A DNA stretch of 64,000 bases from a bacterium. GTDB lineage: Bacteria > Bdellovibrionota_C > UBA2361 > SZUA-149 > JAEUWB01. The translations under genes and the position numbers were made by a program. Position 1 is the stretch's first letter. The number at the start of each line of letters is the position of its first letter. The notes beneath the pieces are model-generated. The model ran no database searches and was not told the DNA's origin. It saw only the letters and a program-made list of their open reading frames with translations. Positions 48,401 through 54,562 of this stretch are shown here, piece by piece. Location of the stretch: the NCBI GenBank assembly GCA_016786595.1, contig JAEUWB010000003.1, forward strand, positions 1-64,000, in the 5' to 3' direction.

Positions 48401-50599
48401 GTGATCGATCCAATCGCTGAAGTGATTTACTTGCGTCAGAAATCAGGCAAGGTTTTTTGCCCGACAGCTCGGCCACTACAAAGTTCGGCGAGTTACCAGG
48501 TTACTCACAGTTTTGGCAGGTCAAGCTACGCATCTAAGCACGGCGATCTGCAAACGAAACTCACGCAATTTGTGGCGCAAACGGCGGCAATTAAATATTT
48601 TGAATTGGAAATCGAAAATACAGCGAAAACAGCCGAAGAGCTTGTAGTCTATTTTTATGTTGACCCGCTGATCGGAGTTTTTCGTCAGGATAATTCGCGC
48701 TTTATCCGCACAGGCTTTAACCCGACTGCCCAGGTGCTACATGCAGAGAATCCCTACAATCAGGAATTTCAAGGCAGGATTATTTTTATTGGTTCAAGTG
48801 AGAAAGTGCTCAGTTACTCTAGTGATAAGACGGAGGTTATCGGTAAAAACCGTGATACCGCATCCCCACTAATGCTCCAGTCAGAGGAAAACTTAAGTGG
48901 CGCAATTGGATTGAGTCAAGATCCTTGTCTTTGTCTGCAAGTTAAAATCGCAATCAATGGAAACTCCAGTAAGCGTCTTTATTTCTATCTTGGTGAGACT
49001 CAATCAATCCAATTGCTTGAAGCTAGCCGCGATACGCAATTACCTGCTGAATCAATAGTAAACGAGTCGCAGGCGATAACCACGCATTGGAGTAATCTAG
49101 TAAGTGACATCGAGGTGCAAACACCAGACCCAGCTTTTGATTTGATCATGAATGGTTGGTTAAAATATCAGGTGCTAGCCAGCCGACTCTATGGGCGCAC
49201 CGGCTACTATCAAAGTGGCGGGGCATTTGGGTTTCGAGACCAATTACAAGATGTGCTCTCGTTTTTAATTACTCACCCGGAAATTGTTCGAAACCAAATT
49301 CTTTTACATGCTAGCCGCCAATTTCCGGAAGGGGATGTGCAACATTGGTGGCATCCACCAAGCGGGCGTGGGGTGCGGACAAAAATTTCGGACGATTATC
49401 TGTGGCTACCTTATGTAGTTGCCAGATATCTAGAGGCCACAGGAGATCAGGATTTATTGCATGAAGAAGTTGGGTTTATTCATGCGCCGATTCTAAGCGA
49501 TCATGAGCACGAGCAGTATTTAATGCCACAAACTATCGCCCAGAAAGCTTCAGTTTACTTACACTGCAAACTCGCACTCGAGCGAGGCTTTAAATTGCGA
49601 AGCATCCGCGGGCTTCCACTCATGGGTATTGGCGACTGGAATGATGGCATGAATGAAGTTGGAAAAGGCGGGCACGGAGAAAGTATTTGGCTTGGCTGGT
49701 TTTTAGCTGATACGGCCAAGCGTTTTGTGAATGTAGCTAAGGCCTTTGGTGATGATACTTTTGCACAATTTTTAGTGACGGGTTCACAAGATTTGCGTCA
49801 TGCCATTGAAACGCATGCTTGGGACGGGAAGTGGTACAGACGCGCTTATTTTGATGACGGCACTCCGCTAGGCAGCACTGAAAACGATGAATGCCAAATT
49901 GACTCACTCAGTCAAAGCTGGGCTGTGATTTCTGAATTGGCAGATTCAGGGCGAGCAGAGCAAGCGCTCAATCAAGCGGTCGAGCGCTTGGTCGATCGCG
50001 AGCATCGTATTATTAAAGTCTTAGACCCTGCGTTTGATAACGGTAGACTACAACCAGGGTACATCAAGGGTTATCCGGCAGGGATTCGCGAGAACGGCGG
50101 ACAATATACGCATGCCGCGTGTTGGCTCGTCATGGCGCGCGCCATGCAAGGTAAGGGCAACGAAGCGCACGAGCTTTTTTCAATGCTTAATCCAATCACG
50201 CATGCAACTAGCCACAAGCTGATTGGCTGTTATCAGACTGAACCCTATGTTTTATGCGGCGATGTTTATTCTGCTCCAGGACTAGAGGGACGTGGCGGAT
50301 GGAGTTGGTATTCTGGTTCAGCAAGCTGGCTCTATCAAGTTGGTCTGGAGTGGATCGTTGGATTAAAAGTCAAAGCAGATGGTTTTACGCTTGACCCTGT
50401 GATTCCTGAAGATTGGGCACAGTTCTCTGTAAATTGGAAACGTCAGGGGCAAGTTTTTAAGATCAGTCTTGAAAATCCAAGTCGCAGAGAAAGAGGAGTT
50501 AAGGAAATCTCAATTAATGGAGAAAAAGTGCGCGGGGCTTTTGTTTCTTTTGCGGAGTGTCGAGGCGCTGAAGTTCAGATTAAGGTCTTGCTGGGGTGA
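42455..50599 (+). CDS. ndvB: Cyclic beta-1,2-glucan synthase
   Basis: A 2714-residue inner-membrane enzyme that makes periplasmic cyclic beta-1,2-glucan. After a soluble N-terminal part and membrane segments near 400-460, the GT84 glycosyltransferase region carries DNDTQLP near residue 619 and QHRWVRGDWQLLPW near 765. More membrane helices follow (about 805-990). A glucoamylase-like region has WGISESAYSGVDF near 1271 and FAHHQGMSMVALANLL. Two GH94-type sugar-binding regions and a C-terminal GH94 phosphorylase-like domain with GDWNDGMNEVG near 2393 set the chain length. Order and size match NdvB/ChvB/Cgs. The ATG at 42455 follows a TTG by three bases. No exporter (NdvA) gene is seen next to it. 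Confidence 0.95.
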   Translation: MKSLTRTPRRFGRRTGKTQTFTREGLRIQGQKLAESHKHATVKAVGQKLFRHLEDICGDLEASYQRLLQALKLSESLTPGVEWFLDNYHVVEKHILDIRKHFPKSYDRTLPKLKSGDYSGYPRVYPATLELMVLTDSVLDLGMLSSFVDGYQTEIELTIGEVWAVPICLRFALLESLNELTERMIQEMEEKNRAQLVVDEIVGDEERQGTEILRLLAARVSEEPWFLSHGAAGLIRRLRDRGPQASLTVQWLEAKLREDGTDPEEVLRLEQFSLAADQVSIANTITSLKTLSYVDWKEWFESISKVDLELSLDPTRLYGKSDFNTRDRCRKHIERIAKRSELNERQIAAKALALAEHGASSDKHSAQASVIYYFLDPGVSQLEQACNYQPVFKEKIGQWISKQPFFFYFNGIILLTILILFEAVSYSVTQGATLIAAVVTGLLYVIPASDLANNIVQWVVTKFSSPRLLPRLEFDRGIPDNCRTVVIAHSIFSSRDATQKTIDGLYIRYLANDDKNLIYGVLADLPDAQTETVESDQAIIHFANELIESLNARVGRKCFFVLFRRRIWNPAEGKFMAWERKRGKLEEFNALILGASETSFINPQPVQAMIRDLPFVITLDNDTQLPKGSAEKLIATIAHPLNRAVIDPEKKTVVSGYGILQPRVSVSLLSAHATLFSRIFCGHAGLDPYTQSVSDVYQDFFGEANYVGKGIYDVHAFETALAGRVPENALLSHDLFEGNFARTGLVSDIELFDDFPSKYHVYARRQHRWVRGDWQLLPWLFSKVPVRSEGDKSTSQVTVLNDLSRWKILDNLRRSLVAPSLFLLCIAGLLYLPGEPLHWLLFTFLVIAFPVYTNLAQGLVMPPRGLSVESHVFGIGKGIFRSLKQAGFSFCFLPYQAYLMLHAALITLWRVYISKKHLLEWETAYSAEKRMSSNVKSFLAEMKYALLVTALTAGLGVYFRFIETAQTLPFLLLWLSSPWIAALISKPIEDNKPELDQKAIEYLGQLAADTWQYFLQYLTPEHNYLIPDNIQLEPQIAIANRTSPTNISLSLLTVIAARDLELIPDEQALDLVEAIFSSIDKLEKHNGHLLNWYATTTLESLHPKYISTVDSGNFVGHLRTLHVALGQIAATNPAAFLERTAKLQQRIECFVDNIDFTFLFDRERNLFVIGYNVESARRDQSYYDLLASEARLASYIAVASGQVSEKHWFALGRGLTETPAGKTLLSWSGTMFEYLMPLLVMKSFPETLLTESYRVVVDAQREYASRFNLPWGISESAYSGVDFEKTYQYRAFGVPGLGLKRGLENDLVISPYSTVLALLVSPKHALSNLRALEQAGARGKFGFYEALDYTPSRLAPHEKSHAVKAHFAHHQGMSMVALANLLKENIFQKRFHADPRMRAFDLLLQERFPERLPTIGSAATIKSPLDEKHGDLGETVIQTVTTPHSYIPHTHFLSNGRYALMVDNVGSGFSSFDKELILTRWREDLVENRQGFYIYIQDVAAEKTWSVGYQPTCVQSERYEAVFGPDKVEIKREDQGIYTHTEIIVSPEDDLEIRKITLANLGKTTKILDVTSYGEVVLATAKADLSHPAFSKLFVESEYLEDHDALLFKRRKRSEHDPEQYLLHLVTMKRVWARTQYESSRSRFIGRGGSLRRPLACEPGEQLAGNSGTVLDPIFALRVRVELQPGETESVSFISAFGNSREDLLDIANRFRDVFHVSRAFEMAWSQSSVELRSERFTAKQTHTFQKLASAVLFNVPKLRANQEILLRNRLGQPGLWRFGISGDLPIVLARITEENQFALVQELLLAHYYLRSKGCIFELIFFNEYPGGYLQLLQEQIEMHVRSSLSGPLLERKGGVFVRNVLQLSDVERDLLLSVSRVVLVGSRGNLSQQLKFDELEEQDARLLNAPAPARDHTAAFNFSSDSAGGSEFSFEVTPRLLPPLPWTNVIANQHFGTLVTEVGAGYTWSENSRENRLTPWSNDPVIDPIAEVIYLRQKSGKVFCPTARPLQSSASYQVTHSFGRSSYASKHGDLQTKLTQFVAQTAAIKYFELEIENTAKTAEELVVYFYVDPLIGVFRQDNSRFIRTGFNPTAQVLHAENPYNQEFQGRIIFIGSSEKVLSYSSDKTEVIGKNRDTASPLMLQSEENLSGAIGLSQDPCLCLQVKIAINGNSSKRLYFYLGETQSIQLLEASRDTQLPAESIVNESQAITTHWSNLVSDIEVQTPDPAFDLIMNGWLKYQVLASRLYGRTGYYQSGGAFGFRDQLQDVLSFLITHPEIVRNQILLHASRQFPEGDVQHWWHPPSGRGVRTKISDDYLWLPYVVARYLEATGDQDLLHEEVGFIHAPILSDHEHEQYLMPQTIAQKASVYLHCKLALERGFKLRSIRGLPLMGIGDWNDGMNEVGKGGHGESIWLGWFLADTAKRFVNVAKAFGDDTFAQFLVTGSQDLRHAIETHAWDGKWYRRAYFDDGTPLGSTENDECQIDSLSQSWAVISELADSGRAEQALNQAVERLVDREHRIIKVLDPAFDNGRLQPGYIKGYPAGIRENGGQYTHAACWLVMARAMQGKGNEAHELFSMLNPITHATSHKLIGCYQTEPYVLCGDVYSAPGLEGRGGWSWYSGSASWLYQVGLEWIVGLKVKADGFTLDPVIPEDWAQFSVNWKRQGQVFKISLENPSRRERGVKEISINGEKVRGAFVSFAECRGAEVQIKVLLG

Positions 50600-50628
50600 A
50601 TAGACAGCACTTACACCTAGATCAAACC

Positions 50629-50711
50629 TAGGCTTGAACTTAGTCTTCCCCTTTTCCTTAGCCTTTATTGGATTAAGAATAAGTTAAAGGTTGAGCCTAA
50701 GTTCAAGCCTA
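50629..50711. repeat. Inverted repeat between ndvB and the DUF445 gene
   Basis: TAGGCTTGAACTTAG (50629-50643) is an exact inverted copy of CTAAGTTCAAGCCTA (50697-50711), with 53 bases between. It lies just after the ndvB stop and ends 16 bases before the DUF445 start, so it could act as terminator-like structure or leader control. Confidence 0.75.
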
Positions 50712-50727
50712 AGAGTGAGCGATTTTT

Positions 50728-51339
50728 ATGGAACAAATGGAATTAATAAAAATCATTTCAATCCCACTAATCTCAGCGTTAATTGGTTGGGGTACGAATT
50801 ATCTTGCGGTGAAGATGATTTTTCGACCACACCAACCGGTGCGGTTTTTGGGAATGACTTTCCATGGATTAGTCCCAAAACGTCAGGATGCCTTGGCGGC
50901 AAGCATCGGAGAAGTTGTTGCCAAAGAGCTAGTTTCACATGAGGATCTCAAAAGTGTTTTAAATTCTAAACGCGCGCATGACCAAATTTTACGCACTGTG
51001 ATGCTACGTTTAGACCAATTTGCTGCCGAAAAAATTTCGAGTCTGCCGATGGTAGGAATGTTTCTGGGGTCAGGATTTTTGGAATCAATTAAGGCAGAGC
51101 TTGCCAAGCATATCGAGGAAGCAATTCCTGAAATGCTTGAAGAGTTAACGATTCATTTAGAAAATCACCTGGATTTTAAGACCATTGTTGAAGAAAAAAT
51201 TAAAAAATTTGAGATCATTAAACTGGAGGACATTATTCAGCGGATTGCTGCTAAAGAGCTTAAGGCAATTGAGTATTGGGGCGGAGTTTTAGGCTTTTTA
51301 GTAGGACTGATTCAAGTTGCTGTGGTTGTGGCGTTTTAA
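50728..51339 (+). CDS. DUF445 family membrane protein
   Basis: A 203-residue protein. The N-terminal hydrophobic segment with SALIGWGTNYLAVKMIFRPHQP is the DUF445/YheB signature. A long helical middle (EAIPEMLEELTIHLENHL and following) and a C-terminal hydrophobic anchor (VLGFLVGLIQVAVVVAF) complete the family plan. Function is unknown; the protein likely spans the inner membrane twice with a coiled-coil domain between. GAGCG lies a few bases upstream of the start. Confidence 0.88.
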   Translation: MEQMELIKIISIPLISALIGWGTNYLAVKMIFRPHQPVRFLGMTFHGLVPKRQDALAASIGEVVAKELVSHEDLKSVLNSKRAHDQILRTVMLRLDQFAAEKISSLPMVGMFLGSGFLESIKAELAKHIEEAIPEMLEELTIHLENHLDFKTIVEEKIKKFEIIKLEDIIQRIAAKELKAIEYWGGVLGFLVGLIQVAVVVAF

Positions 51340-51653
51340 CTCGAAATATTATATAAACGCCGCCTATTTGTTCACTTATTATTGCTAGCCTGCGCGCATT
51401 AAACGAGTGGTCCAGACCGAGCAGCTAGGCAAAACCTTCAGTAAGTGAGTTCACATCATATTTTTGGGTAGTTTTTTTGTTTCCGCCTCAATTGATTTTC
51501 TTGGAAATCACTTGAGGTGCGAATACGATTTTAGGTTTTGTTCCTTAGGCAGTTAGTTCGCTCGGAACTTTTTAGCATTGATCTCAGCTCCTAAGAGTTT
51601 TGGAGTCAGAGTCAAGAAGTTTCGAGCGCAATCTGCGCAAAGGACGTAAAACT
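51340..51653. other. Spacer with an imperfect hairpin
   Basis: These 314 bases hold no supported gene. CCTCAATTGATTT (51486-51498) pairs with AAATCACTTGAGG (51505-51517) with one mismatch, preceded by a seven-T run. The ribosome site of the peptidase gene (AAGGA) is at 51639-51643. Confidence 0.5.
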
Positions 51654-53042
51654 ATGAATAGAATAATTGAAACACTTGCAGAAAAACTCTTTCAGCAACA
51701 AGGGCTTGAGAGGCTACGTGCGATCCTCAGAATTTCGTCAATTAGCCCAGATTTGAAGTTTCAGGAACGGTTGCTTAATGCCCATGCTGACTTAGTCGAA
51801 TACTGCACGAAACTCGGGCTAAAAGTGCAAAGTTTTGATATGCAAAACAGTCAAGGCGAAGGTTCCTTCCCATTGATCGTTGCCTCCGATCGAAGCGCTG
51901 GCACGAACGCCAAAACTGTAGTGATCTATGGACACTATGATGTTCAGCCAACTGGCGATCCAAGTACCTGGCAGTCTCCTCCCTTCGAACCTGAAGTCCG
52001 GGTGGAAGATGGCATCGAATACATTTTCGGCCGCGGCACTACGGACAACAAGGGGCAATTCTGGTCACATCTTGAGGCGCTTCGGGCGTTTCGTGAATCT
52101 GGCGATCCACTTCCTGTTAACTTGGTTTTCATTCTTGAAGGCCAAGAAGAAATCGGAAGCCCAGGACTAATCGCCTGGCTTGAAGATCAAGCTAACCGTG
52201 ATCTTGTCCACGGTGACGTGGTTGTCATTTCCGATACGTCAATGGCAGGGGTCGATCTGCCGGCGATTGATGTCGGACTTCGAGGACATGTTGCGGTGAA
52301 GGTAACGGTGCACGGTCCGGAGAACGGCGTTCATAGCGGTTCGTTTGGCGGCGCTGTAACGGATCCGGCTGTGTGGCTGGGAAGCCAAATCGGATTATTT
52401 GCGGATTCCGATTGCTTTGTTCGACTGGTTCAGGAGCAAGTTCCTGACTGGCTACTTAACTTAGCCAAGACGTGTGGCTTAGATGAAGCAGCGCTTTGCC
52501 TCAGGGCAAAAGTTTCAGCGTTGGATAAGCGTGGAGAGACTCTTAAAAATGCACTTTGGCTAAAGCCCAGCTTTTCGGTTACCGGGCTTCACAGCGGTCA
52601 TGACCAAACGGCATCATTGAATGCGATTCCCCCTTGGGCATTTGCTCGACTCTCTGTCCGGCTTGGTTGGGGGATGGATCCGCAGGAGACCTTAAAGTTC
52701 ATCGTAGAGAAATTAAGGGATGAATGCCCTCCAAGTCTTAAACTCGAAATTGAGGAGGAGAGGTGTTTTCCGGCGTTCTACATGAATCCAACTGATCCTG
52801 CGTTCCAGCTGATGAATCAGGCCATGCAGGCTACATTTGGAAATCCGGTTGAGTTCAAACTAAACGGCGCAAGTATCCCGGCGGCAGAGCTTTTCAGCCG
52901 ACATCTGGGAGTGCCTGTGATTCTTGCCGGTCTTGGCTATCCTGGCGGAAGGTTGCATGAGCCAAATGAACGGCATCCACTCAGCCAAATCTGGAAAGGT
53001 GCCGAGATGGCTGTCCGCTTCTGGTTTGCGCTAGCTGCTTAA
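51654..53042 (+). CDS. M20-family metallopeptidase (dipeptidase-like)
   Basis: A 462-residue di-zinc peptidase of the M20/M25/M40 class. Metal and catalytic residues sit in VVIYGHYDVQP, FGRGTTDNKGQ, LEGQEEIGSPG and the late RLHEPNE; the lid domain segment VHSGSFGGAV is also typical. It probably cleaves dipeptides or removes acyl groups from small peptides in the cytoplasm; no signal peptide is present. The ATG at 51654 has AAGGA at a ten-base distance; an in-frame start 54 bases upstream is less likely. Codons are G/C-richer than in ndvB upstream. Confidence 0.9.
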   Translation: MNRIIETLAEKLFQQQGLERLRAILRISSISPDLKFQERLLNAHADLVEYCTKLGLKVQSFDMQNSQGEGSFPLIVASDRSAGTNAKTVVIYGHYDVQPTGDPSTWQSPPFEPEVRVEDGIEYIFGRGTTDNKGQFWSHLEALRAFRESGDPLPVNLVFILEGQEEIGSPGLIAWLEDQANRDLVHGDVVVISDTSMAGVDLPAIDVGLRGHVAVKVTVHGPENGVHSGSFGGAVTDPAVWLGSQIGLFADSDCFVRLVQEQVPDWLLNLAKTCGLDEAALCLRAKVSALDKRGETLKNALWLKPSFSVTGLHSGHDQTASLNAIPPWAFARLSVRLGWGMDPQETLKFIVEKLRDECPPSLKLEIEEERCFPAFYMNPTDPAFQLMNQAMQATFGNPVEFKLNGASIPAAELFSRHLGVPVILAGLGYPGGRLHEPNERHPLSQIWKGAEMAVRFWFALAA

Positions 53043-53175
53043 GCTCGGTAGTTCAAGAGCGACGCGTGGTTGTAAAAAAGGTTCTGTCCGAGAGTTTTTT
53101 GCCAAATATATTTTGTGCAAGAACTTTTGGTTAGCTCGTATTTGCAACCTCGCTTTTTATATTAAATTTTTAACA

Positions 53176-53196
53176 TTAGTTTTTAGTTAGCGATCT
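53176..53196 (+). repeat. Leader repeat, copy A
   Basis: A 21-base element, TTAGTTTTT-A-GTTAGCG-A-TCT, matching 53631-53651 at 19 of 21 positions. It sits about 80 bases upstream of the first of two paralogous genes. A weaker related stretch (TTTTGGTTAGC) occurs near 53127. Confidence 0.7.
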
Positions 53197-53257
53197 GGCA
53201 GCTGGTTTTGACTATGTGGTATCAAACGATTGCTTCTAGGAAGGGAATTTTATCTTG

Positions 53258-53608
53258 ATGGATCAAACACTACTGCAACAAGCACTACTACATCTGCAAA
53301 GTGCGGTAAATTCACTGGGCGAGGTTTTAGAGTTAAGTGCCAGTGTAGCAGCACAGTCCGGGCAATTCTGTCCAATCGGTCAAATCCGCATCGAAGCAGT
53401 TCGTATTCGCTCTACTCTAGCGCGACTTGAACGCCCGTTAAGTAGTTATCATCTCTGGGTGCAGCTTGATGCGATTGCCACGGAGTTATTACTCCACATT
53501 GAAAACTCTACAGAACCTCAACGGCAGCTTTTAATCAATGCGCATCGTGCGGTGGTTGCAGCCAATGGCAAGTTACTGGCTAATCAAGAATATTCACAAA
53601 CCATTTAA
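53258..53608 (+). CDS. Small helical protein, paralogue A of an unrecognised family
   Basis: A 116-residue protein that is mostly helical and has no signal peptide or membrane segment. I do not recognise the family. It aligns over most of its length with the next gene: both start MD-(Q/K)-(T/S)-L and share W-x2-LDAIA-x-E near residue 70 (here WVQLDAIATELLLHI). A helical bundle is likely. The ATG at 53258 has AGGAAGGG about 12 bases upstream. Its leader carries the repeat also found upstream of the second copy. Confidence 0.65.
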   Translation: MDQTLLQQALLHLQSAVNSLGEVLELSASVAAQSGQFCPIGQIRIEAVRIRSTLARLERPLSSYHLWVQLDAIATELLLHIENSTEPQRQLLINAHRAVVAANGKLLANQEYSQTI

Positions 53609-53630
53609 TTTATTCTCTTTAATTCCAAAG

Positions 53631-53651
53631 TTAGTTTTTGGTTAGCGCTCT
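53631..53651 (+). repeat. Leader repeat, copy B
   Basis: Second copy of the 21-base leader element (TTAGTTTTT-G-GTTAGCG-C-TCT). It lies about 200 bases upstream of paralogue B and 22 bases after the stop of paralogue A. Its end forms a GCTCT-ATCT-AGAGC hairpin. Confidence 0.7.
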
Positions 53652-53790
53652 ATCTAGAGCAGTGCAGTTCCATTATACTGTGCACGAAATTTATTTGGGT
53701 AGAATTGTTATTGTTTCTCACTACGTGTTTTTAGTTTGAACACGAGTGAGAAGGGTAGTTCAAGGTTTTTTTGACCTTCTATTTCTTATT

Positions 53791-53834
53791 CCCGTGGGAA
53801 TTCTCAAGTTATTTAATTTGAGAATTCCCACGGG
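53791..53834 (+). promoter_or_regulatory. Perfect hairpin directly before the RBS of paralogue B
   Basis: CCCGTGGGAATTCTCAA (53791-53807) pairs with TTGAGAATTCCCACGGG (53818-53834), a 17-bp stem with a 10-base loop. The ribosome site (GAAGAAGGAAG) follows immediately and the ATG is at 53852. The stem could control translation or act as an attenuator. An additional hairpin lies at 53717-53750. Confidence 0.65.
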
Positions 53835-53851
53835 GAAGAAGGAAGATCATT

Positions 53852-54196
53852 ATGGATAAGTCACTTATCAAGCAAACAGGGATGTGTCTTGGCAAAGCTT
53901 TGAATCATCTCGCTGACATCATCAGCTTTACCTCAAGTATCGGGGAAAAAAAACCGTCTGCCATTCTGAGGTTCCAGACTGCCTTGCAAGAAGTTCAACA
54001 TGAACTGCAAGGCAGGGACTCGCTCGACGAAGCTGCAGCGAAAGAATACTGGGAGAAGCTTGACGCGATCGCAAGAGAAATGATGCGCCAAATCATCGCT
54101 CTCGGTCAGGGCCGGAATTCGAACTTGCATCGGTCATACGATCAAGTTCAGCAAGCAATGGCTAAACTTTCGTGCTTAAGTTTGACCGCTAGATAA
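53852..54196 (+). CDS. Small helical protein, paralogue B of an unrecognised family
   Basis: A 114-residue helical protein homologous to the gene at 53258. Shared features are the start MDKSLIKQ, a helix LNHLADIISFTSS matching VNSLGEVLELSAS, and WEKLDAIAREMMRQI matching WVQLDAIATELLLHI. It differs in a more charged middle (QHELQGRDSLDEAAAKEYW). No function is known to me. A strong ribosome site and a 17-bp hairpin precede it and a rho-independent terminator follows. Confidence 0.7.
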   Translation: MDKSLIKQTGMCLGKALNHLADIISFTSSIGEKKPSAILRFQTALQEVQHELQGRDSLDEAAAKEYWEKLDAIAREMMRQIIALGQGRNSNLHRSYDQVQQAMAKLSCLSLTAR

Positions 54197-54201
54197 ATTC
54201 C

Positions 54202-54244
54202 TCGGGTGTTGGCGGTAGAGATGCCTCCAACACCCGAATTTTTT
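54202..54244 (+). terminator. Rho-independent terminator after paralogue B
   Basis: TCGGGTGTTGG (54202-54212) pairs with CCAACACCCGA (54227-54237) and is followed by ATTTTTT. Confidence 0.92.
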
Positions 54245-54339
54245 CTCATTCGCATTGAAGGATAAATAAAACTACCCTCTTACTTTAAGATCTTCAGGAA
54301 GCGATCCGCCAAATTGCATCTAAGCGACATGCGGGTTCT

Positions 54340-54415
54340 GTCGTTGCGAGGAACAAAGTCAGCTATTTGACTCGCTCACAGCAAGCTCGCAATGACACGA
54401 GATGCAAAGAGATTG
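54340..54415. repeat. REP-like interspersed palindrome
   Basis: GTCGTTGCGAG (54340-54350) pairs with CTCGCAATGAC (54386-54396), and AGAGATTGCCAC follows (54408-54419). The words TTGCGAGGA, CGCAATGAC and GAGATTGCCAC are common to repeat families found in several bacterial genomes. No second copy is in this window. Confidence 0.55.
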
Positions 54416-54562
54416 CCACAAATACTGTCGATTATTGGAGAGTTTTAGTTGTCTCAGCGAAGATAGAAAATGGGCAGCTGGTAATCTTATTAACCTTCTT
54501 GGAGTGTAAATCCAATTAGTAAAACCCCAGCCGCCAAAATGCACCAAGAAAAGATACGGCAA

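Larger units (their letters stand above)
54197..54562. other. Spacer between convergent genes
   Basis: These 366 bases contain the terminator of paralogue B and the REP-like palindrome listed separately. The remaining sequence, including a minus-strand frame of 67 codons, shows no sign of coding. Confidence 0.5.

Noticed and set aside
54359-54562. 67-codon minus-strand frame
   Set aside because: It runs through the REP-like palindrome and has no coding features.
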